In this document: one piece after another, positions 57,613 through 64,000 of the stretch
Layout: every line of letters begins with the position of its first letter
Position numbering within the stretch: the first letter of the stretch is position 1
Assembly (NCBI RefSeq): GCF_036417845.1
Contig: NC_089994.1
Coordinates: forward strand, 15,828,001 to 15,892,000
Source of the DNA: Apteryx mantelli
Taxonomy: Eukaryota > Chordata > Aves > Apterygiformes > Apterygidae
Reading direction: 5' to 3'
Length of the DNA stretch: 64,000 bases
Translations under genes and position numbers: made by a program
Notes under the pieces: generated by a model
The model's database searches: none
What the model was told of the DNA's origin: nothing
Seen by the model: only the letters and a program-made list of their open reading frames with translations

Positions 57613-58966
57613 TATCGAACCTGGGTCATATTTAGATTCACAAGCAATTTTAAATGTACATCTTTGAATTCAATTTGAGTGTTTTTACACAAAAATATTG
57701 GCACACAACAGTTGCAATAAGGTGTAATAGCCACCTTTCTGAAGAACTGCTGCAAGTGTTTGCCCAAGGTTGAAAAAACTTTACCTGAACATGAAAACCT
57801 GTAACAAATTTTAAATTAATTGTACAAAACTGTTGTGTGTTACTTGTAGAGGCTCCCCCCTGGAAAAGACCCCACCCCGCCCCCAAAATGATTACAACTA
57901 ATATACATCAGTCACAACATAATCCTGGCTCAGCACCCACACCAGACACTTCTTTAATTTTTAAACCCATCATCAGATACCAAGAAAAGTAACTTTATAC
58001 AAAAACAAAAATCTACATGTGCCTGAAAAAGAAAACACACCGGTATTTAGCATTACGCTAATTATGACCAGATAATGGCAGAGACTGCCACTTAACTTAA
58101 ATACAAGGGCTGCATAGCATTGCAATAACCCCCCAGAACCATTAACCCTTTGGCATCAGGAATCCAGTTTCCTGAACACTAATGCACTCTGCAATAGTGC
58201 CAACAGTCTGAGCTTTGGACCTGCAAAAACCAAGGGGTTAACTACTGTTTGCCAAGACACTGCACACAATTGGCTTTGATATAAACCCGTGAAAAACTGA
58301 AAACTGTATGATGAGCATTTGGTAATGAGAGGAGAGAACGTATTTTTATATCAACTATTTAATTAAAAAAAGAACTTAGGAAACAAGTTGATATAATTAA
58401 GATAGTTACTGAAGGCGTTTCTTTTAAACAGTAACTAGGTATGCATACTAGATTGGAAGTTGTCAGCTGTCTTCTATTCATTTTCAGAATAGAGTTCCAA
58501 TTGTTCCTCCTTGGCAGTTTATGTAAGTGAAAAAGGGATTATTTTGATTTCCTAACACCTACTACAAGGTTAAAGATGTCAAAACGCCAACGGTCACATT
58601 AGGGCCCTGTACCGTTTCCCTAGATAGAACTGCAAGTGCTTATGAAAACAGAAAAAACAAAGTTAGAAAAAGACATCACCATTGCTTATTACTACAGTTG
58701 AATTACAGCATTTGCAGCTTGCTTGGACCTCGCTTAGCATACAGACTAGGCAGATTTCAGTGAAAAAATTATGCCAATTAAGTGATGAGATTTTAGCACA
58801 GCTTTTGCTACAGAAGATATATAAAAACATTTCATTTTAACTAGGAAGAAACATAAGCAAATAAGTTTTAAAGTTCAGTAAAGAGGGTTTAGAAACTAAA
58901 TGACTTCTTTGTGACCAAGATGTTTGGTAGACAGTGAACTGAAATCCAGGATCAGGAAAAGTATTC
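57613..58966 (-). other. TMED2: TMED2 3' untranslated region
   Basis: AT-rich non-coding sequence between the TMED2 stop codon and its probable poly(A) signal. No open frame or repeat family was recognised. Confidence 0.6.
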
Positions 58967-62807
<3,841 letters not shown>

Positions 62808-64000
62808 CTGGATGGGGAGAATAAAATATCATATATTTGATTTAAGACAAGTTTTTATATGCATCATTACAGTAGTGCATGCATATTCTGAAGTTATCCA
62901 GTCAGACTTACCAATAGCATCTGTAATCTGATCGCCTTTATATCTTCCCTCCCACAGCCCAAAAGTAGTGCTGCATTTTTTTGCCTAGGAACCTTTTTTA
63001 AAAAAAGCTCTCGGTAAAGAAAGCTATATGAAAGCCTCTCTTACTGGCCAAGATCTACTTTTCTTCCATAGTCAAGATAAGAAGCATTCAAGAACAAGCG
63101 AACCACAATCTATCTACAGCTCTGGCCATTAGCCAAATGAATAACTGCAGGGGAAACCTTATCTCTGATGTTTGAAGGAAAGCAAAAAGGGCAGGGGAAA
63201 AAAAAATTCTCCAGTATGTCAATACTACTTCAGGCATACAACTGTGTATTGTTGCAGTTGCCATCTCAGATGGAGCCAGGGCCACAGTACTGAGTGCTCA
63301 GGGTCACTACAATCTTAGGACTTCCACCCCAAGAGGCCACCAAATCCAGCTGCTGACATTAAAATGCGGTTTCATAGCTTCCTGACTTTCTTTCCTGCAT
63401 CAAAGTGGTGCGTAGCTTTAAACGATTATATCTGATCTCAGAGACAACTCTCACATGGCTAAGTTATACCAGTCAAACAACTACCTGGTCTTTACCAAGA
63501 TGAAAGAAATTTTTAGTATTCTCTTACTGATTTGATGCTTTATTGAAGAAAAAGACTTACCTACAACTTTTAGGAGAGCAATCAACCTGACTAAACAAGA
63601 TAACACCTTTTGACTCAAAAGAAGAAGCATCACTCCCAGAAAAAACAAGACCATTCGGTAAAGAGCAACCCTGCTCATTCTCCTCTCCAACAAAAGGTTT
63701 GATTTAACAAGACTATGCAGAATGGAATAAGGATGAAAAATTCAAGAGAAGGGCTCTGAAAACGGAGGAAGAGAAAAAGGCTTTCCTTGCGCGGTACCTT
63801 CTGCTGAAATAGCAGAAATGACGAGCGCTTACGCTCGGGCAACGTAACTGCCAGAAGCGGCACCTCATCCTCTTCCATACGGTCCAAGCCGTCACGCGGG
63901 CCGGACCCGAGCCGCGGAGGGAGCCCTTCTGCCCAGCAGGCCGGCGGCGGGACGGCCCCAAAACTCCACGGGCCACTTGAGCCGCGCTCGAGTCAGTCTT
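62808..64000 (-). other. TMED2: TMED2 intron 1 (partial) rising into a CpG island
   Basis: AT-rich to about 63780, then CpG-rich to the window edge. The rise suggests that the TMED2 promoter and exon 1 lie just beyond 64000. No TMED2 exon 1 sequence or other gene was found here on either strand. Confidence 0.6.

Noticed and set aside
63713-63976. GC-rich minus-strand frame at the right edge considered as TMED2 exon 1.
   Set aside because: It lacks the expected signal peptide and GOLD-domain start, so it is intron or promoter-flank sequence.

Overview
The window is vertebrate nuclear DNA, most likely from a bird. It has intron-rich genes with GT-AG splicing, CpG-island promoters, AT-rich introns, and two copies of the CR1 LINE typical of sauropsids. 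Short introns and very short intergenic gaps suggest a gene-dense microchromosome. The gene order matches human 12q24.31 (TMED2, DDX55, EIF2B1, GTF2H3, TCTN2, ATP6V0A2, DNAH10) in inverted orientation, which I know from established knowledge and did not compute. I cannot name the species.

Layout from left to right. 1-3289 (-): the first four coding exons of DNAH10, an axonemal dynein heavy chain, running off the left edge. 3290-4659: DNAH10 promoter and the ATP6V0A2 3'UTR. 4660-23345 (-): ATP6V0A2, complete in 20 coding exons (850 aa), with a CR1 in intron 18. 23346-25078: CpG island, a degenerate minisatellite and the short TCTN2 3'UTR. 25079-35783 (-): TCTN2, complete in 18 coding exons (690 aa). 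35784-37395: TCTN2 promoter and the GTF2H3 3'UTR. 37396-43128 (-): GTF2H3, 13 coding exons (308 aa). 43129-43265: a 137-bp bidirectional promoter. 43266-47426 (+): EIF2B1, nine coding exons (302 aa). 47427-48029: a convergent gap. 48030-57061 (-): DDX55, 14 coding exons (597 aa). 57062-58966: DDX55 promoter and the TMED2 3'UTR. 58967-64000 (-): TMED2 exons 2-4 plus a possible 21-nt alternative exon; exon 1 lies beyond the right edge. I assigned exon borders by hand from splice sites, reading phase and family sequence, and the phases close across every complete gene.

The genes do not form one pathway. Five are broadly housekeeping: Golgi V-ATPase, TFIIH, eIF2B, a ribosome-biogenesis helicase and a p24 cargo receptor. 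Two are ciliary: DNAH10 in motile axonemes and TCTN2 at the transition zone. Both ciliary promoters carry RFX X-box-like sites close to the start codon, perfect in DNAH10 and imperfect in TCTN2.

I found no CRISPR array, prokaryotic system, retroviral element or other undescribed system. The observations most worth a second look are the TMED2 microexon, the DNAH10 X-box, a GC-AG intron in EIF2B1, the (GGCGTT)7 hexamer in GTF2H3 intron 1 and the CRE-centred bidirectional promoter.
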